A DNA stretch of 11,462 bases from positions 1 to 11,462 of the forward strand of contig CAVJHK010000056.1 in NCBI GenBank assembly GCA_963649295.1, read 5' to 3'. This document shows positions 1 through 8,403 of the stretch, one piece after another. The stretch comes from RGIG3528 sp963649295 (GTDB lineage Bacteria > Bacillota > Clostridia > Lachnospirales > Lachnospiraceae). Within the stretch, counting starts at the first letter, position 1; each line of letters opens with the position of its first letter. The notes under the pieces are model-generated. The model was not told the DNA's origin, made no database searches, and was given only the letters and a program-made list of their open reading frames with translations. Position numbers and translations under genes: made by a program.

Positions 1-1348
1 ACACAGTCCTGTTTTCCGCAAGAAATCCGAAATAATAAGACGGTGACACCGCCGATCCGTTTACAAAAAAATTTGTCTGCGCAAATGACAAAGCAACGGC
101 TATTATTGCCGCAATAAGATAATCAAGTCTGCATACCGAAAACGCTGCCATAAAGAAAAGCATCGCAAGTGCCGCAATTTCGCATGATCCGTGCCAAAAT
201 GCGAGCATTCCGAGAAAAAGACCCGAGCCTATCGCAATTCTCGGATTTTTAAGCGCAAACGAATCGCGTGAAAAAAAACATACCTTAACAAAATCATACC
301 ATCTTGTTTTTCTTATCGTATATTCGGTTCCGTCTTTTACAAGCATTCCTTCGCTCTTTAACGCAACCATATTGTCTCCCATTTCACGCAGATACGGAAG
401 AAAAATGATAATTGACAGCAAAATTGCGGTCATGCCGAATGCCAGGTGCCGCTGGTTGCAAAAAACTCTTGTACACCAAAAGCCCCAGCCTTCATGATAA
501 TCGGAATATGTAAAATATGACGTGTTTTCAATTAAAGCTTTTATGGGATGCCCCGTTCTGTCGTTTGCAAGGAAATCGAATGCCGAAAACGAGCTTCTGA
601 AAGTAAACAAAAGTCCGCCGATGCATGCCGTAAGCCTTGAGTAAAAAAGGCGAACGGTGAGCGTAAACAAAAGCATATAAACCGAGAAAAGATTAAAAAT
701 GCTTGGAATATTAAATGCATGATCGATTCTTAAGCCCAGAAATTCGAGATTTCCGACCAAAAATTCATGCATAAAATGATATCTGATATCTGCTCCGCCG
801 TAATAAGTATATCCTGTCGGAAAATTGTTGCTGTAAGAAAACGATCTTATCATTCCGAGATGTGCACCAAAGTCTCCCCATACGGAAAGTCCCACATTCA
901 TTGTGTCACCGGTAACATTAAAGCTTCTGTACATGATAATTATGCAAAAAGAAAGCACAATTAACGAATAAACCGCATATAACAGATCACCGTTCCAAAA
1001 AAATTCGCGAAGCAGGTTAAAATCAAGCTTCCGTATTTTTCTGTGATAAATATTCATTCCGTAAAAGAAAGCAAAACACGCAAGCAGCATTCCGAGAACT
1101 ATGACATTTCCGAAAATGAGCGGCTTAGGTTCGTTTTTGCAAATATAAGAAACTATATATACAAGCCACGTTACAATAAGCGTTCCCGTCAGATACCAGG
1201 CAGGCAAAAGCACATAATACGACGGTAACGAAACGGTAGCGCCGTTACTTTTTTTGATATATGCATTTTCGATCAGACGCGGAAAGAAAATCTTGCAAAA
1301 CATATATCCCGTAACTATGCATATAAATATATAAAAAATACCAAGCAT
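1..1348 (-). CDS. Large polytopic membrane glycosyltransferase, GT-C-like (3' end missing)
   Basis: I translated this frame by hand from the ATG at 1348. It stays open for 449 codons to the window edge, with no stop or frameshift. The product is very hydrophobic, with many predicted membrane spans (for example about residues 2-20, 48-70, 78-97, 122-140, 215-235, 305-320, 372-404 and 408-425). An early extracytoplasmic-type loop carries WGDFGAH (157-163), followed by RSFSYSNNFP (168-177), GADIRYHF (185-192) and NQRHLAFG (298-305). The acidic motif in the first loop, followed by Y/H-rich and QRHL motifs, is typical of GT-C-fold enzymes that take sugars from polyprenyl-phosphate donors. The start has an SD (GAGG, complement of 1354-1357) that overlaps the stop of the upstream GT2 gene, with only 7 nt between the genes. 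This suggests one operon and possibly coupled translation. Acceptor and sugar are unknown. It could instead be an uncharacterised membrane protein of the same fold. Confidence 0.72.
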   Translation of the reverse strand, partial: MLGIFYIFICIVTGYMFCKIFFPRLIENAYIKKSNGATVSLPSYYVLLPAWYLTGTLIVTWLVYIVSYICKNEPKPLIFGNVIVLGMLLACFAFFYGMNIYHRKIRKLDFNLLREFFWNGDLLYAVYSLIVLSFCIIIMYRSFNVTGDTMNVGLSVWGDFGAHLGMIRSFSYSNNFPTGYTYYGGADIRYHFMHEFLVGNLEFLGLRIDHAFNIPSIFNLFSVYMLLFTLTVRLFYSRLTACIGGLLFTFRSSFSAFDFLANDRTGHPIKALIENTSYFTYSDYHEGWGFWCTRVFCNQRHLAFGMTAILLSIIIFLPYLREMGDNMVALKSEGMLVKDGTEYTIRKTRWYDFVKVCFFSRDSFALKNPRIAIGSGLFLGMLAFWHGSCEIAALAMLFFMAAFSVCRLDYLIAAIIAVALSFAQTNFFVNGSAVSPSYYFGFLAENRTV

Positions 1349-1355
1349 AAAAACC

Positions 1356-2291
1356 TCAATTATTTCTTTTTGAAATTATATAACGCGGACGTCCTTTGAT
1401 TTCGTGATAAATTCTGTCAAGATAAAGCCCTATGATTCCAAGACAGATCATAAGCGCACTTCCGATAAACAATATAAGCAAAATTACGGTCGTAAATCCC
1501 TGCAGAGAAGCCCCCATAAAATAACGCACAAGTGTTTGCACCGAAAATATTATCGATATAAAAAGTAGCAGAAATCCGAGAAAGCATATAAGCTTTAAAG
1601 GTGCCGACGCATATGAAGTGATTGCGGTAAGAGCAAGCTCCGAAAGCGACCTAAAGCTCCATTTTGAAGTGCCTGCCACTCTGTCTTTTACCTTAAATTC
1701 TATCACGCGTCTTTCAAATCCGACCCATGCGGACATTCCACGATAAAAAGTGATTTTTTCGGGCATTTCTTTTATCGCTTCTACAACGCTTCTGTCAAGC
1801 AGCTTAAAATCCGATGCGTTTTTTAAATTTATCGAAGTAAGCTTATATAAAATTTTGTAAAAAAGATTTGCCGTAAAACGATAAAATTTGTTTTCGTGAC
1901 CTCTGTCGGACTTGATGCCCTCAATTATGTCAACGCATTCTTCAAGCCATATTTTCACAAATTCCGGAATAAGCTCAGGCGGATGCTGCAAATCCGAATC
2001 GAGAGTGACAACCGCAGCTCCGTTTGCCGTGTCAAGTCCCGCCATAAGCGCCGCCTCCTTGCCAAAATTGCGGCTGAAGGAGACGGAACGGATTCTTTTA
2101 TTTTCCGCCGAAAGCTCTGTAAGTACCTTCCATGTGTCATCCTTTGAGCCGTCATTAATCAGCACAAATTCATAATTAATTCCCGCATTTTCGAGAATCG
2201 TCTGCACCGTCTTTACGGAATTTTTAATATGCATGCCTTCATTATAAACAGGCATAATTATTGAAATCAATGAGTTTCTGTCTCTCACCAC
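1356..2291 (-). CDS. Polyprenyl-phosphate glycosyltransferase, GT2 family (GtrB/ArnC/DPM1-like)
   Basis: This 311-residue protein has a full GT-A domain followed by two membrane segments, the usual layout of GtrB/ArnC/DPM-type enzymes. These move a sugar from a nucleotide donor to polyprenyl phosphate at the cytoplasmic face of the membrane. Visible motifs are PVYNEG (14-19), NDGSKDDT (46-53), RNFGKEAAL (74-82), the DXD-type metal site DSDLQHPPE (98-106), DFKLLDR (161-167) and AGTSKWSF (206-213). Membrane spans are at about 230-255 and 266-290, followed by the conserved tail LYLDRIYHEIKGRPRYII. The start is GTG. Tandem GTGs lie at 2291 and 2288, 6 and 9 nt from the SD AGAGGA (2298-2303). The second GTG would give a 4-nt GTGA overlap with the upstream stop. 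The next gene is a GT-C-like enzyme, a natural user of the lipid-linked sugar. No GtrA-type flippase gene is visible. The sugar identity cannot be read from sequence. Confidence 0.9.
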   Translation of the reverse strand: MVRDRNSLISIIMPVYNEGMHIKNSVKTVQTILENAGINYEFVLINDGSKDDTWKVLTELSAENKRIRSVSFSRNFGKEAALMAGLDTANGAAVVTLDSDLQHPPELIPEFVKIWLEECVDIIEGIKSDRGHENKFYRFTANLFYKILYKLTSINLKNASDFKLLDRSVVEAIKEMPEKITFYRGMSAWVGFERRVIEFKVKDRVAGTSKWSFRSLSELALTAITSYASAPLKLICFLGFLLLFISIIFSVQTLVRYFMGASLQGFTTVILLILFIGSALMICLGIIGLYLDRIYHEIKGRPRYIISKRNN

Positions 2292-3964
2292 GAAATGTCC
2301 TCTTGTTTTAATTCAGTAAGCTGTTCCATCGAACAGACTTCGCTTTTTACAACCCTGTTTGCCTGATTCACCATCATGCTCTCAAATAAATTTCTGATGC
2401 CTCTTGCGTTTCCGAAATCGTATTTTTTGTTTTCCGGCATGTTTTTTAGATAATCAAGCAATTTTTCTTTAATTCCGTCTTCCAAAACGAATCCGTTTTT
2501 CTTTGCCGTCTTTTCCATGATTTCGGTAAGTTCTTCGTCACTGTAATCAGGAAATTCTATAAACCTGTTGAATCTTGAAACAAGTCCCGAATTGCTCTTT
2601 AGGAAATTTTTCATTTCCTTTGTATATCCGCAAGCTATCACTACAAGGTCGTTTCTGTTGTCTTCCATAAGTTTGACAAGAGTATCTAACGCCTCTTTTC
2701 CAAAATCGTTTGCCGATTCACTCACAAGAGCATATGCTTCATCGATAAACAAAACGCCGCCGAGGCTTTTTTCGACAACTTCCTTCACCTTAAGTGCCGT
2801 TTGCCCCACATATCCCGCAACAAGTCCCGAGCGATCCGTTTCCGTAAGTGTCCCTTTTGACAAAATGCCGAGCTCTTTATAAACACGTGCAACAATTCTT
2901 GCGACGGTTGTTTTTCCCGTACCCGGATTCCCGGTAAAAACCATATGATAAGAAATTTCGGGCTGCGGAAGCTTGAATTCGTCACGCATTTTTCTGACCT
3001 TGATAAGATTGATAAGTGACTCTATTTCTTTTTTAACCTCTTCCATTCCGACAAGAGAATTAAGTTCCGATAAAACTTCGTCAAGCTTTGAATCATGAAC
3101 TGCCTTTAAAAGCACTTGTTCTTTTTGATTTTCATTTTCCGCTTTATCTCTTTTTTCGGATGAATTTAAATCTTTCAGGTCACTGTTTCCGGTTTCGTAT
3201 GTATTTTTTCCTATTTCTTCCGCCGGGTCTATCGTATCTTTTAAAATGCCGTTTTCGTCACGCTCCGCATATTTTGAAACCGTTACGCTCGCAACGGGTT
3301 TTAATTGATCGGGTGAATAAAATAAGTGTTTAATCTTATATGCCTCAAAATCGCAATCGGCCTCTTCTATCTCTTTTGCGCTGTTTAAAAGTTCTCCTCT
3401 GCATAATTTTTTAAAAATATATTTGCTGTCGACAGACTGCTTTGGATTTTTGTTATTTGTAAGAAATGTTCCTACTTTGTCAAAATAAATTCCGAGATAT
3501 TTTGTTGCTGTAGCCACGTGTGCTTCGTCTTTGGCATGATAAATAAGGCTAAGCATCAGATTTACGATTGCATCAAAAAACAATGCTGCCGTACCTGAAT
3601 TTTTTTCGATATCGCGAAGAGACAAAAGCTGAAAAAGTATCGGCGGAGTACGCTGAAAACGAGCGGCATTACTGAGTAATTTTTTTTGGTCCTTTTCGTC
3701 TGTTATGATTTTTTTGATATTGTCGGAAAGTGCTGCTATATAATGCTTTTCCGTATCGTTTAAAATATTGCAAAAATCCGAAAAGCATACAAGAAGCGAT
3801 TCAACATATATATCAAGAATTTGCTCAGCAGACATATCAAGTACTCTTTCGGCCGTTTCCCAGTATCCTTCCATGCAAAGCAAATCACAGAATTTCTTTA
3901 AAATCCTGTAATTGTCATGTGCAATCTTATAAAGTTGTTCTTCGGAATATCCGGTCTTTGACAT
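2285..3964 (-). CDS. AAA+ ATPase of the CbbX/SpoVK family with a long N-terminal helical domain
   Basis: The 559-residue protein has a C-terminal AAA+ module at about 300-559. It contains Walker A GNPGTGKT (345-352), pore-loop-like GYVGQT (384-389), Walker B VLFIDEAYAL (404-413), an arginine-finger region SRFNRFIEFPDYSDEEL (463-479) and a sensor-2 region NARGIRN (519-525). This pattern matches the CbbX/CfxQ/SpoVK family of hexameric remodelling ATPases. Residues 1-220 are mostly helical with no motif I recognise. Residues about 230-295 form a charged, low-complexity linker. CbbX and SpoVK proteins are only about 300 residues long. The layout (helical N-terminus plus this AAA type, about 560 residues) resembles EccA of type VII secretion, but no other type VII gene is present. 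The gene follows recG by 71 nt with no good SD at the ATG, and its 3' end overlaps the GT2 gene, suggesting coupling. The substrate is unknown. Calling it spoVK would be over-reach. Confidence 0.88.
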   Translation of the reverse strand: MSKTGYSEEQLYKIAHDNYRILKKFCDLLCMEGYWETAERVLDMSAEQILDIYVESLLVCFSDFCNILNDTEKHYIAALSDNIKKIITDEKDQKKLLSNAARFQRTPPILFQLLSLRDIEKNSGTAALFFDAIVNLMLSLIYHAKDEAHVATATKYLGIYFDKVGTFLTNNKNPKQSVDSKYIFKKLCRGELLNSAKEIEEADCDFEAYKIKHLFYSPDQLKPVASVTVSKYAERDENGILKDTIDPAEEIGKNTYETGNSDLKDLNSSEKRDKAENENQKEQVLLKAVHDSKLDEVLSELNSLVGMEEVKKEIESLINLIKVRKMRDEFKLPQPEISYHMVFTGNPGTGKTTVARIVARVYKELGILSKGTLTETDRSGLVAGYVGQTALKVKEVVEKSLGGVLFIDEAYALVSESANDFGKEALDTLVKLMEDNRNDLVVIACGYTKEMKNFLKSNSGLVSRFNRFIEFPDYSDEELTEIMEKTAKKNGFVLEDGIKEKLLDYLKNMPENKKYDFGNARGIRNLFESMMVNQANRVVKSEVCSMEQLTELKQEDISW

Positions 3965-4035
3965 AATATTTTTATCTGCGTAAAGTAAATTAAATTTTGG
4001 CTCTCAGCATATGAAACATCTCGTTTCACATATCT

Positions 4036-6081
4036 TTATATCGTACCATAATTATCAAAAAAAGGAAATATATCTTTCGCGCCGCTTTCATACATTTTTT
4101 GCAAAATATTTTCGATTTCTTTATCACTTATGTTATCGGCGGCATCCGACGCTTTTTTTAGAATATCTGCATCGTTATATATATCGGCAATTTTAAAATA
4201 CATTTCACCGCTTTGGCGTGCTCCGAAGATATCTCCGGGGCCACGGAGCCGCAAATCCTCCTCAGCGATAAAAAATCCGTCGTTTGATTTAACAAGCGTA
4301 TTTAAGCGTTCTTTTCCCTCTTCCGTTATGTTATCGTACATAAAAACACAATAGGACTGTTTGTCGCCTCTCCCCACTCTTCCCCGCAATTGGTGAAGCT
4401 CCGCAAGGCCGAATCTGTTTGCATTTTCTATAAGCATAGTTGTTGCATTCGGAACATTAACGCCCACTTCTACGACAGTAGTGGAGACTAAGACATCTAT
4501 ATTACCGCTTGCGAATTCGTTCATTATCTCGTTTTTTTCCTGCGGCTTCATTTTTCCGTGAAGCATTTCGATGCTTATTTCGTTTTTGTATCTTTCACGT
4601 AATTTTTTTGAATAATCCGTTACATTTTGAAGCGACATATCTTCGTCCGAATCAACCATCGGACAGATAACATAAGCCTGACCGCCTTTTTTTACTTCAT
4701 CATAAATAAATTTATATGCAGCTTCTCTGTACGACGTCCCCACAACGCAGTTTTTTATCGGCAGACGTGTACTCGGAACTGTACCTATTTTTGAAATATC
4801 CATGTCTCCGTATAGCATCATCGCAAGCGTTCTCGGAATCGGCGTTGCACTCATAACAAGAACATGCGGATTTTCGCCTTTTTTTAAAAAATTTTCGCGC
4901 TGTTTTACGCCGAACCTGTGCTGTTCGTCGGTAATGCATAATGAGAGCGAATTAAATTCCAGATTTTCCTGAAAAAGCGTATGTGTTCCGATAACTATAT
5001 CCGTATTTTTTTCTTTTATGTCTTTATATGCTTTTCTTTTTTCCGCCGCAGTCATCGATCCGGTGAGCAACGTGCATCTGATTCCGAATGCAGCAAAATC
5101 TTTTAAAAAAAGCTTATAATGCTGCGTTGCAAGCACTTCAGTCGGTGCCATAATTGCTCCCTGGTATCCGTTTGATGCGGCAATAAGTAATGCCGTTTCC
5201 GCAATAATTGTCTTTCCGCTCCCCACATCTCCCATTATGAGACGCGCCATGACATGTCCCGACATAAAGTCTCTTTTAATATCGTTTATGACTGTTTGCT
5301 GGTCACATGTAAGCTCAAAAGAAAGATTTTTTATTAATTGGTCAGCCGCATCAAAATTTTTGAATTCAAAAACCGATTTGACGAAATTTTTGCTTGCACC
5401 CATGTTCTTTAAGAATAATTTAAACAAAAAGAATTCTTCGAATACAAGACTTTTTCTTGCCTCTATAAGCGTGTCCTTACTTTTCGGAAAATGCATTTCG
5501 TTTATTGCCGCGCTTTTTTTTATGAGTCCAAACTCTTTTCTTACCGACGCGGGAATAAATTCAGGAAAATCTCCCGAAATCTCAAGCGCACTTTTTACGG
5601 CTTTTGTTACTGTTTTGTTTGAAAGTCCGTGTGTAAGCGGATAAACCGGCTGCAAGGCGTTTTGAAGGCGGTAATAATCCTCTCTTTTATATACCTTTGC
5701 CTGTTCAAGCTGTAATTTTTTGCCTTTACTTTTGACCGTTCCCCGGAAAATAAAATGATATCCCGATTTTAATTCATATTTAACATAAGGCTCATTGAAC
5801 CAAATAAGCTCGATTTCGTCATTTCCGTCCGATACAACGCATGTCAAAACTTTTACCCTTGAACTGTATTTTGGTTCCGTAACACGGCTTACAAGTCCCA
5901 AAATCACACCGGTTTCGTTTTCCTTTAAATCCTTTATCGGCACAGGATCAAGATACTGTTCATATCTTCTCGGATAAAAGGTAAGTAATTCTCCGACGCT
6001 ATCGATTCCGAGCTTATTGAACAATTTTTCGGTTTTTTCGCCTATTCCCTTTATATTTGAAATTTTGTCGGTAAGTTCCAT
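4036..6081 (-). CDS. recG: ATP-dependent DNA helicase RecG
   Basis: RecG is a superfamily 2 helicase that remodels stalled forks and branch-migrates Holliday junctions. I place the start at the ATG at 6081, giving 681 residues, the normal length for Bacillota RecG. An upstream in-frame TTG at 6153 would add 24 residues but overlaps the -35 box of a strong promoter and has no SD. From the 6081 start, the N-terminus has an HhH-like segment (GIGEKTEKLFNKLGI), then the OB/wedge region. The helicase motifs are GDVGSGKT (284-291), DEQH (385-388), SATPIPRT (411-418) and QLRGRVGRG (564-572). The C-terminal DLRLRGPGDIFGARQSG (609-625) is the conserved RecG TRG-type segment. The gene appears intact. 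It is the first gene of the transcript that continues into the AAA+ and glycosyltransferase genes. The SD before the ATG is weak (ACGGG-like). Confidence 0.97.
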   Translation of the reverse strand: MELTDKISNIKGIGEKTEKLFNKLGIDSVGELLTFYPRRYEQYLDPVPIKDLKENETGVILGLVSRVTEPKYSSRVKVLTCVVSDGNDEIELIWFNEPYVKYELKSGYHFIFRGTVKSKGKKLQLEQAKVYKREDYYRLQNALQPVYPLTHGLSNKTVTKAVKSALEISGDFPEFIPASVRKEFGLIKKSAAINEMHFPKSKDTLIEARKSLVFEEFFLFKLFLKNMGASKNFVKSVFEFKNFDAADQLIKNLSFELTCDQQTVINDIKRDFMSGHVMARLIMGDVGSGKTIIAETALLIAASNGYQGAIMAPTEVLATQHYKLFLKDFAAFGIRCTLLTGSMTAAEKRKAYKDIKEKNTDIVIGTHTLFQENLEFNSLSLCITDEQHRFGVKQRENFLKKGENPHVLVMSATPIPRTLAMMLYGDMDISKIGTVPSTRLPIKNCVVGTSYREAAYKFIYDEVKKGGQAYVICPMVDSDEDMSLQNVTDYSKKLRERYKNEISIEMLHGKMKPQEKNEIMNEFASGNIDVLVSTTVVEVGVNVPNATTMLIENANRFGLAELHQLRGRVGRGDKQSYCVFMYDNITEEGKERLNTLVKSNDGFFIAEEDLRLRGPGDIFGARQSGEMYFKIADIYNDADILKKASDAADNISDKEIENILQKMYESGAKDIFPFFDNYGTI

Positions 6082-6124
6082 ATATTGACCCGTTTTTCTT
6101 TGTTCGTACCAAATGTTGTATTTG

Positions 6125-6153
6125 ATTATAGCAATTAAAAGTGTCGTATTCAA
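6125..6153 (-). promoter_or_regulatory. Sigma-A-type promoter of recG
   Basis: On the minus strand the -35 TTGAAT (complement of 6148-6153) and -10 TATAAT (complement of 6125-6130) are separated by exactly 17 nt. The -10 is preceded by TGC, which makes an extended -10. Transcription would begin near 6118, giving a leader of about 37 nt before the ATG at 6081. It lies downstream of the fakA terminator, so recG and the genes after it probably have their own promoter. Confidence 0.8.
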
Positions 6154-6225
6154 GGAATTTTAAATATTAAAATACTTAAGCGGAGCGTTTTTTTATTATA
6201 TGGGAAATCCGGATTTTTTTTGTAT

Positions 6226-6261
6226 AAAAAAAGCGCATGCAATTCGGCATACGCTTTTTTT
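6226..6261 (-). terminator. Intrinsic terminator after fakA (could work in both directions)
   Basis: The inverted repeat pairs AAAAAAAGCG-C-ATGC (6226-6240) with GCAT-A-CGCTTTTTTT (6247-6261) around a 6-nt loop. It has one C/A mismatch inside and A/T tracts on both sides. On the minus strand it begins 7 nt past the fakA stop and ends in a run of seven T. As the tracts are symmetrical, plus-strand termination is also possible. Confidence 0.85.
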
Positions 6262-6267
6262 ATTTAA

Positions 6268-7971
6268 TTATTCAACCGAAACAATATAATAATATACAGG
6301 CTGATTTCCGGCATGTACATCAACTTCCACATTGCGGAAAGCGGATGAAATTCTGTCAGAAAGTGCAAGAGCGTCGCTTTCGTCCGTATCGGCGCCATAA
6401 TATACCGAAACAAGCTCAGAATTGTCATCTATCATTTGAGATACAAGCTCAAATGCGACTTCGCAGATATCGGTTCCGACAGCCAGAATTTTCTTGTCGT
6501 CAAGTCCCATTATGTCATTTTGCTTAATATCAAAGCCATCAATCGATGTATCTCTTACGGCATACGTAATTTGACCCGTCTTTACCGATGAAAGCGAAGC
6601 CGTCATAACGTTTTCGTTATCTTCGGCGGAATTGTCATACATGTAATTTATCATTGCCGTAATCCCCTGCGGAACCGTCTTTGAAGGAATTACGATTATA
6701 TTCTTGTCATCCGTAAGCATTTTTGCCTGCTCTGCGGCAAGAATAATATTTGAGTTGTTCGGAAAAATATAGATATTGTCCGCATTGATTTCTTCGATGG
6801 CATTCATAAAATCATCCGTCGAAGGGTTCATCGTCTGTCCGCCTTCGATTATTTTGTCTATACCGAGACCTACAAAAATTTCACTTAAACCGCTTCCCGA
6901 AGAAACCGCAATAAAGCCGTCCTTTTTACGGGGTTCACTGCTTATTTTTACAGGCTCCTCTTTCTTTTCTTCTTTTTCTTTTTCCTGTTTTAAGATCTCG
7001 TTAACGCCCGAAATAACACGCTCGTTATGCTCTTCTCTCATATTGTCGATTTTCATACGAGTAAGCTGACCGTATGTTATCGCCCTTGAAAATGCGGCAC
7101 CGGGATCGTTTGTATGAACATGCACCTTGCAAATACCATCATCTGCAACAAGAACTATCGAATCGCCGATCGATTCCAGGAATTCCTTAAAATTTCTCTC
7201 TTCGCTTTCGGGGAAATCCTTTTCGAGAAGGATAATAAATTCCGTGCAATAGCCGAATTTGATATCGGCGGTTGATATATCGTTTGATGCGGCGCCCTTT
7301 GCTTTGTGGGCACCCGCACCCGTATTCACCGTAACCGAATCAAAATCAATCGTATTTCCGTTTAAAGCGGCAAAGGCCCCCTTCATGACTTCAAGAAGTC
7401 CCTGACCGCCTGAGTCAACCACGCCCGCTTCCTTAAGAACCGGAAGGAGTTCGGGTGTATAATCAAGGGTTTCCTGCATTTTTTCAAGTATAGCCGTAAA
7501 ATATTGCTCCATATTTTCGGCATTTTCGCAAAGCTCACGTGCCTTTTCGGCTCCGCTTCTCGCAACCGTCAAAATTGTGCCTTCCTTTGGCTTCATAACG
7601 GCCTTGTATGCCGTTTCAACCGCTCTCTCAAACGACTCGGCAATGACTTCTATTGTAAGCTCGTTGTAATTCGTAATTGTTTTTGTAAATCCGCGAAGAA
7701 GCTGCGAAAGAATAACGCCTGAGTTTCCTCTTGCACCGCGAAGCGATCCGGACGAAATTGCCTTTGAAAGCTCCTGCATCGTGGGATTTTGAAGCAAAGC
7801 CACTTCCTTTGCCGCAGACATTATCGTAAGTGTCATATTTGTGCCCGTATCTCCGTCCGGAACCGGGAACACGTTTAATTCGTTGATATATTCCTTTTTT
7901 GCTTCCAATGTTTTTGCCGCAGTAAGAAATGCGGTCTTGAGCATCGAAGCGTCAATTGTATTTGAAGTCAC
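6268..7971 (-). CDS. fakA: Fatty acid kinase catalytic subunit FakA (DAK2-domain protein, YloV)
   Basis: FakA phosphorylates fatty acids bound to a FakB carrier, so that host or recycled fatty acids can enter phospholipid synthesis. The 567-residue product has an N-terminal DhaL/DAK2 nucleotide domain with VFPVPDGDTGTN (34-45), SLRGARGNSGVILSQ (76-90) and DSGGQG (186-191). The central domain has the conserved Cys242 (FGYCTEF) and the H-V-H pair His284/His286, which match the metal and catalytic ligands known in FakA. A charged linker (about 328-350, rich in K and E) leads to a C-terminal DegV-like domain with GGQTMNPST (377-385) and IFPNNSN (402-408). It is slightly longer than the usual 548-555 residues, through the linker. 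The start is GTG at 7971, fixed by a near-perfect SD AAGGAGGA (7979-7986) with 7-nt spacing. It lies 26 nt after yloU, as in many Bacillota. No fakB gene is in the window. Confidence 0.95.
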   Translation of the reverse strand: MTSNTIDASMLKTAFLTAAKTLEAKKEYINELNVFPVPDGDTGTNMTLTIMSAAKEVALLQNPTMQELSKAISSGSLRGARGNSGVILSQLLRGFTKTITNYNELTIEVIAESFERAVETAYKAVMKPKEGTILTVARSGAEKARELCENAENMEQYFTAILEKMQETLDYTPELLPVLKEAGVVDSGGQGLLEVMKGAFAALNGNTIDFDSVTVNTGAGAHKAKGAASNDISTADIKFGYCTEFIILLEKDFPESEERNFKEFLESIGDSIVLVADDGICKVHVHTNDPGAAFSRAITYGQLTRMKIDNMREEHNERVISGVNEILKQEKEKEEKKEEPVKISSEPRKKDGFIAVSSGSGLSEIFVGLGIDKIIEGGQTMNPSTDDFMNAIEEINADNIYIFPNNSNIILAAEQAKMLTDDKNIIVIPSKTVPQGITAMINYMYDNSAEDNENVMTASLSSVKTGQITYAVRDTSIDGFDIKQNDIMGLDDKKILAVGTDICEVAFELVSQMIDDNSELVSVYYGADTDESDALALSDRISSAFRNVEVDVHAGNQPVYYYIVSVE

Positions 7972-7997
7972 AAGAATTTCCTCCTTAATGCCTGTGC

Positions 7998-8366
7998 CTA
8001 GTCAATGGCACGGACACCTTCCACCAAAACGTTTATTTTTTCAACCTTAAGCCCCGAAAATTCTTCGACCTTATATTTTACGTTGCCAATAAGATTATTT
8101 GCCACAGACGCAATATTCACACCATATGAAACTATGATATGCAAATCGATGATTATTTTATTGTCAGAAGTTACGGTAATGTTGACACCGTGTTTCAAGC
8201 TTTCTTTTTTTAAGAGTCTGGCAAGTCCGTCTTTGACACTGTATGTTGCCATTCCGACAATTCCGAAGCAGGAAGCCGCGGAAGAACCGGCATATTTTGC
8301 GATTACATCACTGTCTACAAGAACATCACCGAGATTCGTATTCAATGAACCTGTGTTTGAACTCAT
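7998..8366 (-). CDS. yloU: Asp23/Gls24-family envelope protein YloU
   Basis: This 122-residue protein belongs to the Asp23/Gls24 family (DUF322). Visible features are the opening TNLGDVLVDSDVIAKYAG, the SCFGIVGMA segment (32-40), the alternating strand region NITVTSDNKIIIDLHIIVSYGVNI (62-85) and the ending KVEKINVLVEGVRAID. Asp23-type proteins are linked to cell-envelope stress and sit near the membrane. YloU itself is nearly always encoded just before fakA (yloV), as here, which suggests a shared role in lipid or envelope homeostasis, although its exact function is not settled. The ATG at 8366 has a strong SD (GGAGGT, 6 nt upstream). The gene has no membrane span or signal peptide. The rpmB terminator upstream implies it is transcribed from its own promoter. 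Confidence 0.93.
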   Translation of the reverse strand: MSSNTGSLNTNLGDVLVDSDVIAKYAGSSAASCFGIVGMATYSVKDGLARLLKKESLKHGVNITVTSDNKIIIDLHIIVSYGVNIASVANNLIGNVKYKVEEFSGLKVEKINVLVEGVRAID

Positions 8367-8403
8367 ACTTTACCTCCGTAGATTAAATATAGATGCACTC
8401 TTT

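Noticed and set aside
767..1228. Two short plus-strand frames in a region that might seem non-coding at the left end
   Set aside because: The minus strand is continuously open from 1348 to 1 and encodes a membrane protein with conserved GT-C-like motifs.
4007..4034. Hairpin just past the recG stop (TGAAAC 4012-4017 with GTTTCA 4023-4028)
   Set aside because: The core stem is only 6 bp, AT-rich and has no following T-tract on the minus strand. It is not a credible terminator, so recG and the AAA+ gene may be cotranscribed.
5237..5644. Plus-strand open frame of 135 codons inside recG
   Set aside because: It is antisense to a conserved helicase gene with no independent start signal, so it is a shadow frame.
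6205..6216. Perfect 12-bp palindrome AAATCCGGATTT upstream of the recG promoter
   Set aside because: Short palindromes without a spacer arise often by chance in AT-rich spacers. It is about 50 nt before the -35, and no second copy was seen.
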